From the NCBI RefSeq assembly GCF_008704655.1, contig NZ_CP023688.1:1-64000 (forward strand): a DNA stretch of 64,000 nt. Reading direction: 5' to 3'. Each line of letters starts with the position of its first letter. Positions within the stretch are counted from its first letter, which is position 1. Both the position numbers and the translations under genes were made by a program. Of the stretch, positions 1 to 9,657 are shown in pieces. Origin of the DNA: Streptomyces rimosus (GTDB lineage Bacteria; Actinomycetota; Actinomycetes; Streptomycetales; Streptomycetaceae). The notes beneath the pieces are model-generated. The model was not told the DNA's origin, did not search any database, and was given only the letters and a program-made list of their open reading frames with translations.

Positions 1-445
1 ATTGCTCCGCAATTCAATGCGGGCCGCTTTTCTATGGTGCAGCGTTCGCGGCGCTTGGCTCCTGTCACTGTGGATCAGGCCAAAGATCAGCGGGCTACTT
101 GCCGAGGGCAGACGGATACTCGATGCGGCCCGGGGTCTGCACCGGCGGCGGCGGCGCCCTGACCCCTTCCGCTGCTGAGTGCTTCGTGAACGGACCCGTT
201 GAGGGGCCGCCAGCCTCCACGGTTCGCGCCGCATGCCCCTATGCTACGGGACACAACTCCTCGTGTCTACGTTTCTCCAAAACTGATGCAGCGTGATGCA
301 AGGGCGGGTAGAGTCTGGAAAAACTGGTCACCCCCGGAGCGGACGGAGACGTCTGGTTCTTCGAGTCAGACAAATTATGTAACGCGCCTCAGGGAATTCA
401 TGCGCGAGAACTCGCTTGCAAAAATCGTCGGTTGGGAGTCGGTCA
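1..445. other. No recognisable gene
   Basis: Short open frames exist here, but none has a convincing ribosome binding site together with a recognisable product. One frame (199-453) ends in a TAG that overlaps the probable GTG start of the helicase, so a small upstream coupled ORF cannot be excluded. The region should contain the promoter for the helicase, but I could not pick out a clear -35/-10 pair. Confidence 0.4.
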
Positions 446-3271
446 GTGACTAGTAGCGGTCTTTGGCGGCATCAGGCAGAAGCCGATGACGCGATTTTCC
501 GGGGCCTTTCCGTACCTCCGGACGGGGTGGTGCCCGCCGGGGGCCTGCGGGGGACGGTGGTGATGGCGACCGGTACCGGCAAGACGCGCCTTGCAGCGGT
601 CTCGGCCCGACGCCTGGTGCCCCGGGGGCGCGTGGGGGTAATGGTGCCGACGCTCGAACTGCTCACACAGACCGTCGAAACCTGGCGAGCCATGGGCCAC
701 CAGGAGCCGATGATCGCCGTGTGCTCCCTCGGCGCCGACCCTCTCCTGGAGACGCTCGGCGTGCGGTGCACGACCAACCCGACACAGCTGGCCCTGTGGG
801 CGTCGGCCAGCGGACCGGTGACCATCTTCGCGACGTACGCGTCGCTGGTGCCGCAGGGACTGGAGGACGAAGGCGCCGACCTTGCGGTCGAGGCCGGCGG
901 GCCGGGCCAGGCCGGCGACTCGGCGCCGGGGGCGCTGGAGCGGGCGATGCGCGGCTCCTACGGACAACGCCTCGGCACCTTCGACCTGCTGATCATCGAC
1001 GAGGCACACCGCACGTCCGGTGACCTGGGCAAGAAGTGGGCGTCGGTGCTGGACAACGAGCGCATCCCCGCGGCGCGCAGGCTTTTCATGACGGCCACAC
1101 CCCGCCTGTGGGAGGTCCAGCCCGGCCCCGGCGGCACCCGCCGGAGGAAGGGTGAGAAGGGCGCTGAGGAGCGTTCAGAGGCCGCGGAGGGCGATGCGGG
1201 TGGTGTGGGGCGGCTGGTCGCCTCGATGGATGACGAAGCGCTGTACGGGCCGGTGCTGTTCGAGTTCGGGCTGATGGAGGCCATCGAGCGCGGCGTCCTC
1301 GCCAGCTTCGAGATCGACGTGCTGGAGATCCGCGACCCAGAGATGCCCGGAGAAGGCGCTCCGGTCGAAGAGGTGCGGGGCCGGCGTCTCGCGGCACTGC
1401 AGGCCGCCCTGCTCAAGCACCTGAGCACCGAGGCCCTGGGAACGCGCTCCTTGCTGTCGTTCCACTGGCGCACCATCGAGGCGATGGCGGCCGCGCGGGC
1501 GCTGCCGGAGACGGCTGCGGAGCTGTACGCGATGGATCCCGCGGTCTACCCGAAGCGGGTGGGTTCGGAGTGGCTGTGCGGGGAGCATCCGGCCGTCTAC
1601 CGGCGTCAGGTGCTGGGGCGGTTCGCCGACGGCCTGGACGCCGAGGGCTGGGTCAACGATGTGCAGATCCTGCACAGCTGTCAGGTCCTCAGCGAAGGCA
1701 TCGACATCCGCGGCCGGCGGGGTGTGGACGGGGTGATCTTCGCGGACACGCGCAGCTCGCCGGTGCAGATCGTGCAGATCGCCGGACGCGGACTGCGCCA
1801 GAACCCCGGCGAAGGCAAAGTCGCCCGGCTGATCGTGCCCATCTTTCTGAAGCCGGGGGAGAATCCCGAGGACATGATGGCCTCGGCCTCCTACCGGCCC
1901 CTGGTCGCCGTCCTCCAAGGACTGCGGGCGCACGATGAGCGGATCGCGCAGCGGCTGCTGCTCACCACCCGCACCGCCCGCGGCCGCGCCACCAGCGTCG
2001 TCGGTCTTGACCCCGACGCCGACATCGATGAGGAATCCGCCGAGGCAGGCGAAGGCGGTGTCAGCGCGGACAGCGCGGGTGACGGTGCGGGCCCGGGCGC
2101 CGCGGAGTCGCAGGCCGCTGACGGTCAGGCTCCGGGGCCGGAGGAGGATGCCGATGGCGGTCTGGAGGACGGTGGGGCCGACGTCGGCGGGCGACAGGCG
2201 CGCAAGAAGACAAAGACGCCGTTGCTGCGGTTCTCGCTGCCGAAGAACCCCGACGTCATCGCCGCCTTTCTGCGTACCCGGGTGTTGCAGCCGGATTCGG
2301 AGGTGTGGCTGGCCGGCCTGAACGCCCTGCGGATCTGGGTCGAGGAGAACGGCAACGCGCAGGTACCGCTGGACGGCACCGTCACCCTTGGTGAAGACGG
2401 CGACCGTATCTACGCCCTGGGGGCGTGGATCAGCGAGCAGCGCAGGGCGTTTCGGGCCGGGACGCTCAAGGCGTGGCGCGCCGAGCTGCTGGACGAACTC
2501 GGGATGGTCTGGTCGGTCGCCGACGCGAAGTTCATGAAGAACCTGTCCGCGGCCCGCACCTATTACGCGGTGCACGGGACGCTCGCCGCCCCGAAGGACG
2601 CGGTCGCCGACGACGTGGCGGTCGGGCAGTGGCTCGCCAACCTGCGCAAGACCGGCGGCCTCGGCGCCAACGAGGAACGGGCCACCGAGCGCCGCCGGCT
2701 CCTGGAAGCCCTGGATCCGGACTGGAACCCGTCCTGGCCCGTCGACTGGCAGCGCCGCTACGTTCTTGTGCGACGGCTGCTGGAAGACGACGGTGCTACC
2801 CCGGGCGAGATCCGGCCGGGGGTCGTCGTGGACGGCGAGGACATCGGACGCTGGCTCAAGGCGCAGCGCGAGGGCTGGGAGCAGCTCCACGACGGGCAAC
2901 GCGAACGCCTGGCCGCTCTCGGCATCGGGCCCGCCTCCCCGGACGAGGACCAGGACGTGGTGGAGGACGGCCCGGTTGGTACCGAGGCGTTCCCCAACGG
3001 CGTGCCCGGCCTCGCCGGCATGAACACCTTCGAGCGTGGTGTCGCCGCGCTGACCCAGTATCAGGCCCGCGAGAACACCCTCACCGTGCCCCGCAAACAC
3101 ACCGAAACCCTGCGGCCCGCAGAAGCCGACGGGGACGGTAAGGACGGTGGCGAGGAAGTGCTGGTGCGACTCGGCGTATGGCTATCCAACACTCGATCCA
3201 GGCGCGCCAAACTACGGCCCGAACAGCACACGGTGCTGGCCGACCTCGGACTGGAATGGGCAGCAACGTGA
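446..3271 (+). CDS. DEAD/DEAH-box helicase with helicase-associated (HA) domains
   Basis: Superfamily 2 ATP-dependent helicase, about 941 residues. Walker A (ATGTGKT) lies near residues 41-47, the DEAH box (IIDEAHR) near 185, the TAT motif (MTATPR) near 215, and a motif VI-like QIAGRGLRQ near 450. An acidic Gly/Ala linker follows, then about four tandem helicase-associated repeats (pattern LGxWxxxQR...L....LxxLGxxW) from roughly 590 to the end. GTG at 446 is preferred over the in-frame ATG at 416 because it has a purine-rich GGGAG upstream and the fold begins directly after it. HA-domain helicases are common in Streptomyces accessory regions and are often near defence genes. Here it sits 75 bp upstream of a SLATT/CD-NTase pair. 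A decayed copy of its last repeat lies at 30658-30766. The biochemical role is inferred. Confidence 0.85.
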   Translation: MTSSGLWRHQAEADDAIFRGLSVPPDGVVPAGGLRGTVVMATGTGKTRLAAVSARRLVPRGRVGVMVPTLELLTQTVETWRAMGHQEPMIAVCSLGADPLLETLGVRCTTNPTQLALWASASGPVTIFATYASLVPQGLEDEGADLAVEAGGPGQAGDSAPGALERAMRGSYGQRLGTFDLLIIDEAHRTSGDLGKKWASVLDNERIPAARRLFMTATPRLWEVQPGPGGTRRRKGEKGAEERSEAAEGDAGGVGRLVASMDDEALYGPVLFEFGLMEAIERGVLASFEIDVLEIRDPEMPGEGAPVEEVRGRRLAALQAALLKHLSTEALGTRSLLSFHWRTIEAMAAARALPETAAELYAMDPAVYPKRVGSEWLCGEHPAVYRRQVLGRFADGLDAEGWVNDVQILHSCQVLSEGIDIRGRRGVDGVIFADTRSSPVQIVQIAGRGLRQNPGEGKVARLIVPIFLKPGENPEDMMASASYRPLVAVLQGLRAHDERIAQRLLLTTRTARGRATSVVGLDPDADIDEESAEAGEGGVSADSAGDGAGPGAAESQAADGQAPGPEEDADGGLEDGGADVGGRQARKKTKTPLLRFSLPKNPDVIAAFLRTRVLQPDSEVWLAGLNALRIWVEENGNAQVPLDGTVTLGEDGDRIYALGAWISEQRRAFRAGTLKAWRAELLDELGMVWSVADAKFMKNLSAARTYYAVHGTLAAPKDAVADDVAVGQWLANLRKTGGLGANEERATERRRLLEALDPDWNPSWPVDWQRRYVLVRRLLEDDGATPGEIRPGVVVDGEDIGRWLKAQREGWEQLHDGQRERLAALGIGPASPDEDQDVVEDGPVGTEAFPNGVPGLAGMNTFERGVAALTQYQARENTLTVPRKHTETLRPAEADGDGKDGGEEVLVRLGVWLSNTRSRRAKLRPEQHTVLADLGLEWAAT

Positions 3272-3346
3272 GTAGAGCTCAGTTACGAGAGTTGGCTGTG
3301 TGAACGACAGGGTCTGATTGTCAGTGCGCGACGCTAGCGTTGTTCC

Positions 3347-3895
3347 ATGCCGGAAATCAGCCACCAGTCAACCGATGCTGAACGTCGCATGGCCATCGCA
3401 AGTGAGCTGGAGCGCTTGGAGGAGAGTGCGAAGTTCAGCTCGCAGTCCCAGTTCGAGCAGTCCAAGCGCTGGCGTGCCATCAATCTCTTGCTGGGTGTCC
3501 CGGCCAGTGGCCTGGCCGCCGTCGCCGGCGCCACGGCCTTGGTGACGACCACTGGGCGAGTGGTGGCTGGCCTCGTCGCCCTGGCTTCCGCCGTTTTGGG
3601 AGCCATCTTGACGACCACCAACGCCTCGCACCGGATGAACCAGGCCGCGGCAGCGGCTAACGCCTATCTGGAGATCCAGACCGCCGCCCGCCAGGCCCGC
3701 GAGATCGATCTTCCTTACTCGTCGGTGGACGAAGCGCGGACGGTCCTGGCCGAGCTCACCGCCCGGCGCGATGAGCAGAACAAGACCGCCGAGCCACCTG
3801 GCCGGCGCGCCTACCTGCGCGGCCGAAAGAACATCGAAGGCGGCGGGCAGACCTACGCCGTCGACGCATCACCAGACCAGTCCGAAATACAGTAA
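3347..3895 (+). CDS. SLATT-domain two-TM protein (candidate CBASS effector)
   Basis: This 182-residue protein has an N-terminal charged helix, two hydrophobic segments (about residues 45-66 and 72-90, VVAGLVALASAVLGAIL), then a soluble helix with the NASHRMNQAA and AYLEIQTAARQAREID stretches typical of SLATT domains. SLATT proteins are predicted membrane effectors associated with SMODS nucleotidyltransferases and SLOG sensors. They are thought to form pores or disrupt the membrane once a nucleotide signal is made. The gene ends 10 bp before the CD-NTase start, so the two are almost certainly co-transcribed. Family assignment rests on the topology plus the conserved post-TM helix and the partner gene. 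The effector role is inferred. Confidence 0.75.
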   Translation: MPEISHQSTDAERRMAIASELERLEESAKFSSQSQFEQSKRWRAINLLLGVPASGLAAVAGATALVTTTGRVVAGLVALASAVLGAILTTTNASHRMNQAAAAANAYLEIQTAARQAREIDLPYSSVDEARTVLAELTARRDEQNKTAEPPGRRAYLRGRKNIEGGGQTYAVDASPDQSEIQ

Positions 3896-3905
3896 AGGGG
3901 CAAAC

Positions 3906-4775
3906 ATGGCACTTTCCGTGCACCAGGGGTTCGACTCCTTCTTGCAGCAGTTGGTACCTACGGCCGGCGAGCGTGACGCGAAGGCGCGCCATCGGCGCAG
4001 TGTGGAGGCTTCGCTGGAAGCCTCACCATTCGGAGTCTTCCTGTTCCGGGAGACGGGATCGTTCACCCATGGCACTGGTGTCCGGGGGCACTGCGACGTG
4101 GACCTTCTGGTCAGCATCAAAGCCAGCCGCCCCAACAGTTCGGACACCGCCCTGGGCTGGGTGAAGTCCACGCTCCAGGCAAGCTTCCCGTCTACCGAGG
4201 TCGTGGTCCGGCGCCCCACAGTCCAAGTCAGGTTCAACGGCGGGGCAGAGACCTGGGAGGTGCTTCCCGGGTTCGTCACCCTCCGGGGCGGTGACACGCC
4301 GGTCTACGACATCCCCGGAGCCGCCGGGGGATGGTTGGACTCCGCGCCTACCGCACACCTGGGCTACGTGAACGAGGTCAACCAGATCCCTGCTGTCGCC
4401 GGCGGCGCCAAAAGGCTCGCCCGGCTGGCCAAGGCATGGAAGTACTACAACAACGTACCGATCTCCTCCTTTTACCTGGAGATGCGCGCCGCCCAGTACG
4501 TGGCGGGCATATCAAACTTTATTCCGGTTTGGGATATGTGCCTGTTCTTGGAGAAGCTCAGCGGCCACCAGCTCGCTGCCATGAACGATCCGAAGAACAA
4601 GGCGGGACGGTTTACCGCCTGCTCCAGCGAGGCAACCCGCCGAGACGCACTGTCCAAGCTCAGTACGGCGGCGACCCGCGCCAGAAAGGCGCTCGATGCC
4701 TACCAGAAGAATGATCACTCCACAGCATTCGCCTACCTTGACCTTCTGTTCGGGTATCACTTCCCTATCCGGTGA
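3906..4775 (+). CDS. CD-NTase / SMODS nucleotidyltransferase (CBASS synthase)
   Basis: Polymerase-beta-fold nucleotidyltransferase of 289 residues. The signature GSFTHGTGVRGHCDVDLLV places the GS motif at 51-52 and metal-binding Asp64 and Asp66. A further acidic/strand element (TWEVLPGF) follows, and RLAKAWKYYN begins the helical second half. ATG 3906 is chosen because AAAGGGG precedes it by a few bases. The longer in-frame alternative at 3771 would overlap the SLATT gene by 125 bp. CD-NTases make cyclic or linear oligonucleotide signals on phage infection that activate an effector. The SLATT gene just upstream is the likely effector. No Cap2/Cap3 ancillary genes are visible, so this would be a minimal two-gene system. 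Confidence 0.85.
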   Translation: MALSVHQGFDSFLQQLVPTAGERDAKARHRRSVEASLEASPFGVFLFRETGSFTHGTGVRGHCDVDLLVSIKASRPNSSDTALGWVKSTLQASFPSTEVVVRRPTVQVRFNGGAETWEVLPGFVTLRGGDTPVYDIPGAAGGWLDSAPTAHLGYVNEVNQIPAVAGGAKRLARLAKAWKYYNNVPISSFYLEMRAAQYVAGISNFIPVWDMCLFLEKLSGHQLAAMNDPKNKAGRFTACSSEATRRDALSKLSTAATRARKALDAYQKNDHSTAFAYLDLLFGYHFPIR

Positions 4776-4901
4776 CCCGCCCACAAACAGCCCGATGCAT
4801 CTTTCACCGAAGGTAGGCGGCCGCGCGACGCTCTCTCCAGCATCGTGATCAGTGGTATCGGTCGGAGGATGCTGAGAGCCTGTAACGTCGGCACCGCACC
4901 G

Positions 4902-5370
4902 TCATGAAGCGGCCTGGCAGGGGTCACTTCCGAATTTGGATGTCTGGCTGTCGTGGTCAGCGATGACGCGCAGGTCTGGGAAGCGGAACCATCCGAGGTC
5001 GCGCCATTGGCGGTGTCCGCGCTGGCCGCGTACGGGCATGAAGTTCACGGCGGCCACCAGGCGGCCCTCGGCGGCGCCGTGGCCGTCGCAGCGCAGCAGG
5101 GCCAGGGCGTCCGAACCGAACGGGGTGGCCAGCGGGGTAAGGATGGTGCCGCCGGCGCTCATCTGGTCCAGCCAGGCCGGGGGGATCCGCTGGACGGCGG
5201 CCGTGGAGATCAGCCGGTCATACGGGGCGCGGCCCGGTGGCCCTGTTCCCCGTCGCCGACGACGACGGCCGGGGCCAGGTCCAGCGCGTTCAGCTTGTCG
5301 CGGGCCTGCTGGGCGATCGTCGCGTCGATCTCCACCGGTCGTGACGTTGTCAGCGCCGATCCGCCGGGAC
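4902..5370 (-). pseudogene. Decayed methyltransferase (protein-L-isoaspartate O-methyltransferase-like)
   Basis: On the minus strand, successive frames spell pieces of a SAM-dependent methyltransferase of the PCMT-like class: VEIDATIAQQARDKLNALDL (end of the SAM-binding half), then VVVGDGEQG, then YDRLISTAAVQRIPPAWLDQ, then MSAGGTILTPL and AVNFMPVRGQR. The frame changes between the GDGEQG and YDRLIS parts (about 5225-5245), and there is no intact N-terminal half or start codon. The C-terminus ends in unrelated residues. I read this as a 5'-truncated, frameshifted remnant left between two defence genes. Homologues include the methyltransferases of ATP-grasp peptide systems, but too little is left to assign a subfamily. 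Confidence 0.6.
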
Positions 5371-5467
5371 GGTTTGGGTAGGCGTCTTACACAATTTCAG
5401 TACGTTCCGTGCCGAAATGGCTTCTGATGCGTTGTTTAAGTGTCATGCGGTGAAGGGCGGAGATGTA

Positions 5468-7505
5468 GTGACCGAGCGTGATACCCGACGGCTTTTCAGA
5501 CAAGATCAGCGGAAGGTGCTGTTCTCCCTGGCCGAGGGGCGCTGCCAGATTTGCAGCGCGGAACTGGGTGAGGACTGGAATGCCGATCACAGAATCCCAT
5601 GGTCAGAGGGCGGCCCCACCACGATCGAGAACGGTCAGGCAGTATGCGGCCCCTGCAATACAAGCAAAGGAACCGGGTCGCAGTATGCGGACGAGTTCCA
5701 AGCTCGCCCCTTTCAGCGCGAAGTTTTGTTTCAGGCGCTTGAGCGCATTCAGGAAAAGCAGCGCTTTTCGGTTGTTCTAGCCTCACCTGGCTCGGGCAAG
5801 ACGCTCGCATACCAGGCTCTTGCGACCCATCTGTTCCGGCTTGGGCTGATCGACTACGTAGCTGTCTTCGCGCCGCGTATTGCTCTCGCCGTGCAGTGTG
5901 AGACGACCTGGATGTGGGTGGACCTGAACAAACAGGTCCACGGCATGTGTCATCTATTCGACCCGGCGAAGCGATTCGGGAGAATCCGGCACAAGATCAA
6001 AGAGACTCCCCTCACGAAGTGGAGTGAACCGGGCACGGGGTTCGTCGCCACGTACTGCTCGCTGGTCCACAACGAAAGTGTCTTCATGGAGTGGGGCGGG
6101 AACATCGAGGGCGCTTCCTGCTGGTCGCCGACGAGGCGCAGTTTTGCGGATCAAATTCCGATGACAGGGAAGATGGCGGCACGAAGTCGGGAGCTCTGGT
6201 CGAGCAGTTGCACGAGTATGCGCTGCACACGGTTCTGCTGACAGGGACGCCGTACCGAGCTGACGGGCAGCCGTTGATCCTTGCCGACTATGAGTCGGAT
6301 CCAGACGATCCGAAGAAGCGGATTCTGGTGTCTCACGCGCAGGCGAAGTACTCGGACGGCATCGCTGAGGGTACTTGCGCACGTTCGAGCTGCATCGTAC
6401 AGATTCTCGTGTATCGAAGCGCACACTCGGGGATCCCTGCAGCGGAGCGGGAGACAGAGTGCTGGAGTACAACCTGTCCGATGATGGCAGCGAGTTGGTT
6501 CCAGTGCTGCGCGATGAGGATGTTTGGAAGCCTCTGGTGGATCGCGTCGTGGCCAAGGTGCGCGATAAGCAGAAGTTTCACGCGTCCTACCGAGGTCTCA
6601 TCTCCTGCATCGAGCAGCGTGACGCGAAAAAGGTGAAGAAGTACCTTGAGGAGCGGTATCCCGCTCTACGTGTCGGCCTGGCGGTGTCGTCCGAGACCGA
6701 CGCGGCGCAGACTCTCGAAGACTTCAAGCACCAACCGATGGACATCTTGGTCACCGTTCGAATGGCATTCATCGGCTACGACTGTCCGCAGATCACTGTG
6801 GTGGGGATTCTTACCAATTACCGGCACAGCGGGCACCTCAGCCAGTTGGTGGGACGGGGCCTTCGGGTGTGGAAGGAGGGACCGCCGCCACGAGAGCAGT
6901 CGTGTGTGATCGTCGCACCGGACGACCCCAAGATGGAGGAGTTCCTGCGGTACCTGCGAGAGGAGGAGCAGCAGGGGCTGGCAATCATCGAGCGACGGGA
7001 GCCCGGTGAGCCGGACGGGCCTGGAGGGACAGTCCAGGAGGAGATTTCCTACATCGACAAGGCCTACGCGACGAATACCCGGGCGTCCGACAACGAACGC
7101 AACATGGAGGCCTCCACGCTAACGATGATCGAGGGACTGAAGGTTGCGGTGGACTCCGGCGAAGATGCCACCAAACTCTTGAGGCTCCTGGACCTGGCGG
7201 GCTTGGCGGTACAAGAGCAGGTCGTACCCGACCCGCGATCGGCACCTCCAGCGCCCCCACCGCAGGTACCCAAGACGGAGCGCCAGCAGGTCGCCGAGAT
7301 CAACGCCAAGGTGAAGGATGAGATCACCAGCTACCTTCACCTCCGCGGAGTGAGCGTCAAGGCACCTGGCTATGAGCAGGCGGTGACGAATGCGACCGGC
7401 CGGGTGAACTCGGTTGCTGGCTACACCTCGGCCGAGGCCGACACGGTGGACAAGGCTGACCGCAGGCTTAGAGCGGCCAAGGCTCTAAGCAGGTATCTCG
7501 GTTAG
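5468..7505 (+). pseudogene. HNH endonuclease-SF2 helicase fusion, two frameshifts
   Basis: Three successive frames form one about 680-residue protein. Frame A (5468-~6108): an HNH zinc-finger nuclease with CQIC, DHRIPWSEGG, N and CGPCNTSKG, then a Walker A (ASPGSGKT). Frame B (~6108-~6372): the DEAQ-type box (LLVADEAQF) and the TAT-like motif VLLTGTPYRADG. Frame C (~6372-7505): the second RecA lobe (LVTVRMAFIGYDCPQI, SQLVGRGLRVW) and a C-terminal domain. Each junction is explained by one missing base. GTG 5468 has GGCGGAG upstream; ATG 5417 is an alternative. HNH-helicase fusions are expected to cut or remodel invading DNA. The gene directly downstream starts 11 bp after the stop. It is functional only if the two shifts are sequence errors. 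Confidence 0.75.
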
Positions 7506-7516
7506 GAAGGGATCAG

Positions 7517-8881
7517 ATGTCTGTTCGTTCTGACTCCAACAGCTACCTCACCGAAGAGCAGCAGCAGGTATACCAGCTTCGGGAGTCGTTGGAACGCAAC
7601 GGCGGCAGCCCGGTCGGCTTTCTGGGGCTGCTGGCCGCAGTCGTCAAGGCCGACACGTGGCGCAAGGTACCCTCCGGAGTCAATGGGGAGAAGCCCTTCG
7701 CCGACTTCACCGACTTCCTGCAGGCCAAGCCCCCGTTCGGGCTGGGGACCAAGGTCGAGCATGTCCGCGTTCTCCTGCAGATCCCACACCCGCATGAAGG
7801 CGTCCCCCATATCCGTCAGGAGATGGACGAGATGCGGGCCGTGGTGAATAAGCTCCTCGGCCCTGATCTCTCTGCGGATCCGGTGTTCCAAGACGCGCAG
7901 CGCTTTGGCACCTACGCAACGTCGGGCGGGTGGCTCTTCGGCCTCATGGTGGCCCGCAGCGTCCACAAGAACCGTGGTCAACGACCCGGCACGGTGGTAG
8001 CTCAGGCCGGCGAACTCGCCGGACCATCCCAGAAGATCCCTCTGACCGCTTTCGCCGCGGCTGCGCGGTGTTCCACCGACCGGGTTTCCCGGTTTTACAA
8101 CGCGTGGGAACGGGCTGCCACAGCCGGCCTGGTACCCGCCTGCGACGAACTGCGGCCCGGCGACACTGTCGAACTGCCCGACACGAGCCTGTGGAGCACC
8201 TACTTCACCAGTTTCGAACGATCCACAGACCGGCGCGAGGCCATCGCCGAGCAAGCTGAAGCATCCGGCACCAGCTACAGCAAGGCCCTCGACATCGCGA
8301 CAAACCCCAGCGCCCTGCGCACCGCGATCCTCGCCGATCCCAAAGCCGCCACAGCAGCACACGAGGCGCTGATGGACCGTCTGGAGGACGACAGCGAACT
8401 CCAGAGGTCAATGGCCCGTGCTCTTGCCGAAGCTCCCCAACTGAAGAAAGCGTTGGCGACCGAGGCACGGCGTACGGACCAACTCGACTACGTCCGCAAG
8501 ATCGCCGAAGAGGGCACCGTCAAGACCCTGGCGGGACGATGCATCGAGGCGCCCGCGCAGGTGAAGGCCGAGGCCGAACGCTACCTGACCCAGTTGGAGA
8601 ACACCGCGCTAGACGGCCCGGCCGAGTCGGTCGCGCAAGCCTACGAAGCCGTCCAGCAGCTCATCACCGAGACCATCGAGGCCAACCCGGAAATCAGCCT
8701 CCAGGAACGACGCGCCCGGTTCCACAGTCAGGTGACCAAAGCCTCCAAGACGTTCCAGCAACTCGCCCTGGACGACGTCGCCGACCTCTACGAAGCAGAC
8801 GTAGTCAGCGAACTCGAGGCCCTCCAGACAGCCGTCACCACCTGTCTTGAAGGCATCAAACGCGGAGCTCTGAAGCAATAA
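7517..8881 (+). CDS. Unknown 454-residue protein, partner of HNH-helicase
   Basis: I do not recognise this family. The protein is soluble, acidic and mostly helical, with no signal peptide or membrane segment. Residues about 175-215 (LTAFAAAARCSTDRVSRFYN) look like a helix-turn-helix followed by a possible wing. The C-terminal half is regular Ala/Glu/Leu-rich helix that could mediate oligomerisation. ATG 7517 has GGAAGGG at good spacing and follows the HNH-helicase stop by 11 bp, which indicates one transcript. The arrangement (nuclease-helicase plus a DNA-binding-like partner) suggests it belongs to the same defence or DNA-processing unit. That is inference from position only. Confidence 0.75.
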   Translation: MSVRSDSNSYLTEEQQQVYQLRESLERNGGSPVGFLGLLAAVVKADTWRKVPSGVNGEKPFADFTDFLQAKPPFGLGTKVEHVRVLLQIPHPHEGVPHIRQEMDEMRAVVNKLLGPDLSADPVFQDAQRFGTYATSGGWLFGLMVARSVHKNRGQRPGTVVAQAGELAGPSQKIPLTAFAAAARCSTDRVSRFYNAWERAATAGLVPACDELRPGDTVELPDTSLWSTYFTSFERSTDRREAIAEQAEASGTSYSKALDIATNPSALRTAILADPKAATAAHEALMDRLEDDSELQRSMARALAEAPQLKKALATEARRTDQLDYVRKIAEEGTVKTLAGRCIEAPAQVKAEAERYLTQLENTALDGPAESVAQAYEAVQQLITETIEANPEISLQERRARFHSQVTKASKTFQQLALDDVADLYEADVVSELEALQTAVTTCLEGIKRGALKQ

Positions 8882-9014
8882 CCCCACTGTTGCGCCAGCC
8901 CGGTGTGCTCAGCGGCATTCCCGGGCACTGCATAGCGGCGCAACAGATGCAGAATGCCCGAGAAGGCCGCTTCGACCGACCATGCCGCCCATGTGATGCG
9001 GGATGGCATTGTGG

Positions 9015-9590
9015 TCAGGCGGCCCAGCCGACGGAGGAGACGTTGCTGTACGCGTCGTAGTCGGAGCCGAGGTCGGTGATGAGGTCATCCCAGATGCGGT
9101 CCAACGCCTCGGCGTCGTCGGCCAGCCAGGCATCGACCGCCGCATCCCAGACGCGGGGGCGTACGGACAGCCGTCGGGTGGCCAGGTCCCGCTGGTGGCG
9201 GCCTTCGACCCGGGTCTGGTCGACCGGGTTGATTTCGATGCGGGTGCCGCCGCGGGACGTCAGGCGGCGTTTGAGGTCCGCGGCCACGTTGCGACGCCGC
9301 AGGTCCCAGTACGCCACGTCCAGCTTCAGGCGGTTGGCCGCGTTCGGCGAGCGCTCCTCCGCGAGCCAGGCGTACAGGGTGCGGGTGGTCACGCTGATGC
9401 CCGCGCGCTCCATGGCCGCGTAGCCGGCCTCGGAGGCGGTCAGGTAGCGCAGGCGGGCGGCGATGCCCCGCTCGGAGTGGGGCGAGGACTGCAGGCCCGT
9501 CACCATGCGCTCGATGCCGTAGCCGAGGGCGTCACCGCCACCCATACCCTGGGCGTTGTAGCGGCCCAGCTCCATCCACCGCCCCGCCAT
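9015..9590 (-). CDS. Tpg-like telomere terminal-protein candidate
   Basis: 191 residues. An N-terminal segment with GIAARLRYLTASEAG and SVTTRTLYAWLAEERSPNA resembles a sigma-like helix-turn-helix. A basic block (LRRRNVAADLKRRLTSRGGT), a strand-rich middle and an acidic C-terminus (WDDLITDLGSDYD) follow. Length, domain order and position directly downstream of a tap-like gene match Tpg proteins, which become covalently attached to the 5' ends of linear Streptomyces replicons and prime end patching. The ATG overlaps the TGA of the upstream tap-like frame (TGATG), which implies coupled translation. Sequence similarity to classical Tpg is weak by eye, so it may be a divergent type or only an analogue. 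Confidence 0.5.
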   Translation of the reverse strand: MAGRWMELGRYNAQGMGGGDALGYGIERMVTGLQSSPHSERGIAARLRYLTASEAGYAAMERAGISVTTRTLYAWLAEERSPNAANRLKLDVAYWDLRRRNVAADLKRRLTSRGGTRIEINPVDQTRVEGRHQRDLATRRLSVRPRVWDAAVDAWLADDAEALDRIWDDLITDLGSDYDAYSNVSSVGWAA

Positions 9591-9657
9591 CAGCGGGCTC
9601 CGTCAGGCGCGGTGACGGTGTAGATGACGGGTTCGCCGTCGCGGTCGGTCTTGACCT

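Noticed and set aside
1..445. Telomere end of a linear replicon
   Set aside because: The tap/tpg-like genes made this worth looking for, but the first bases do not show the tightly packed GC-rich palindromes of known Streptomyces telomeres.
1175..3100. Minus-strand open frame of 641 codons
   Set aside because: Antisense to the helicase, which has all SF2 motifs in the plus frame.
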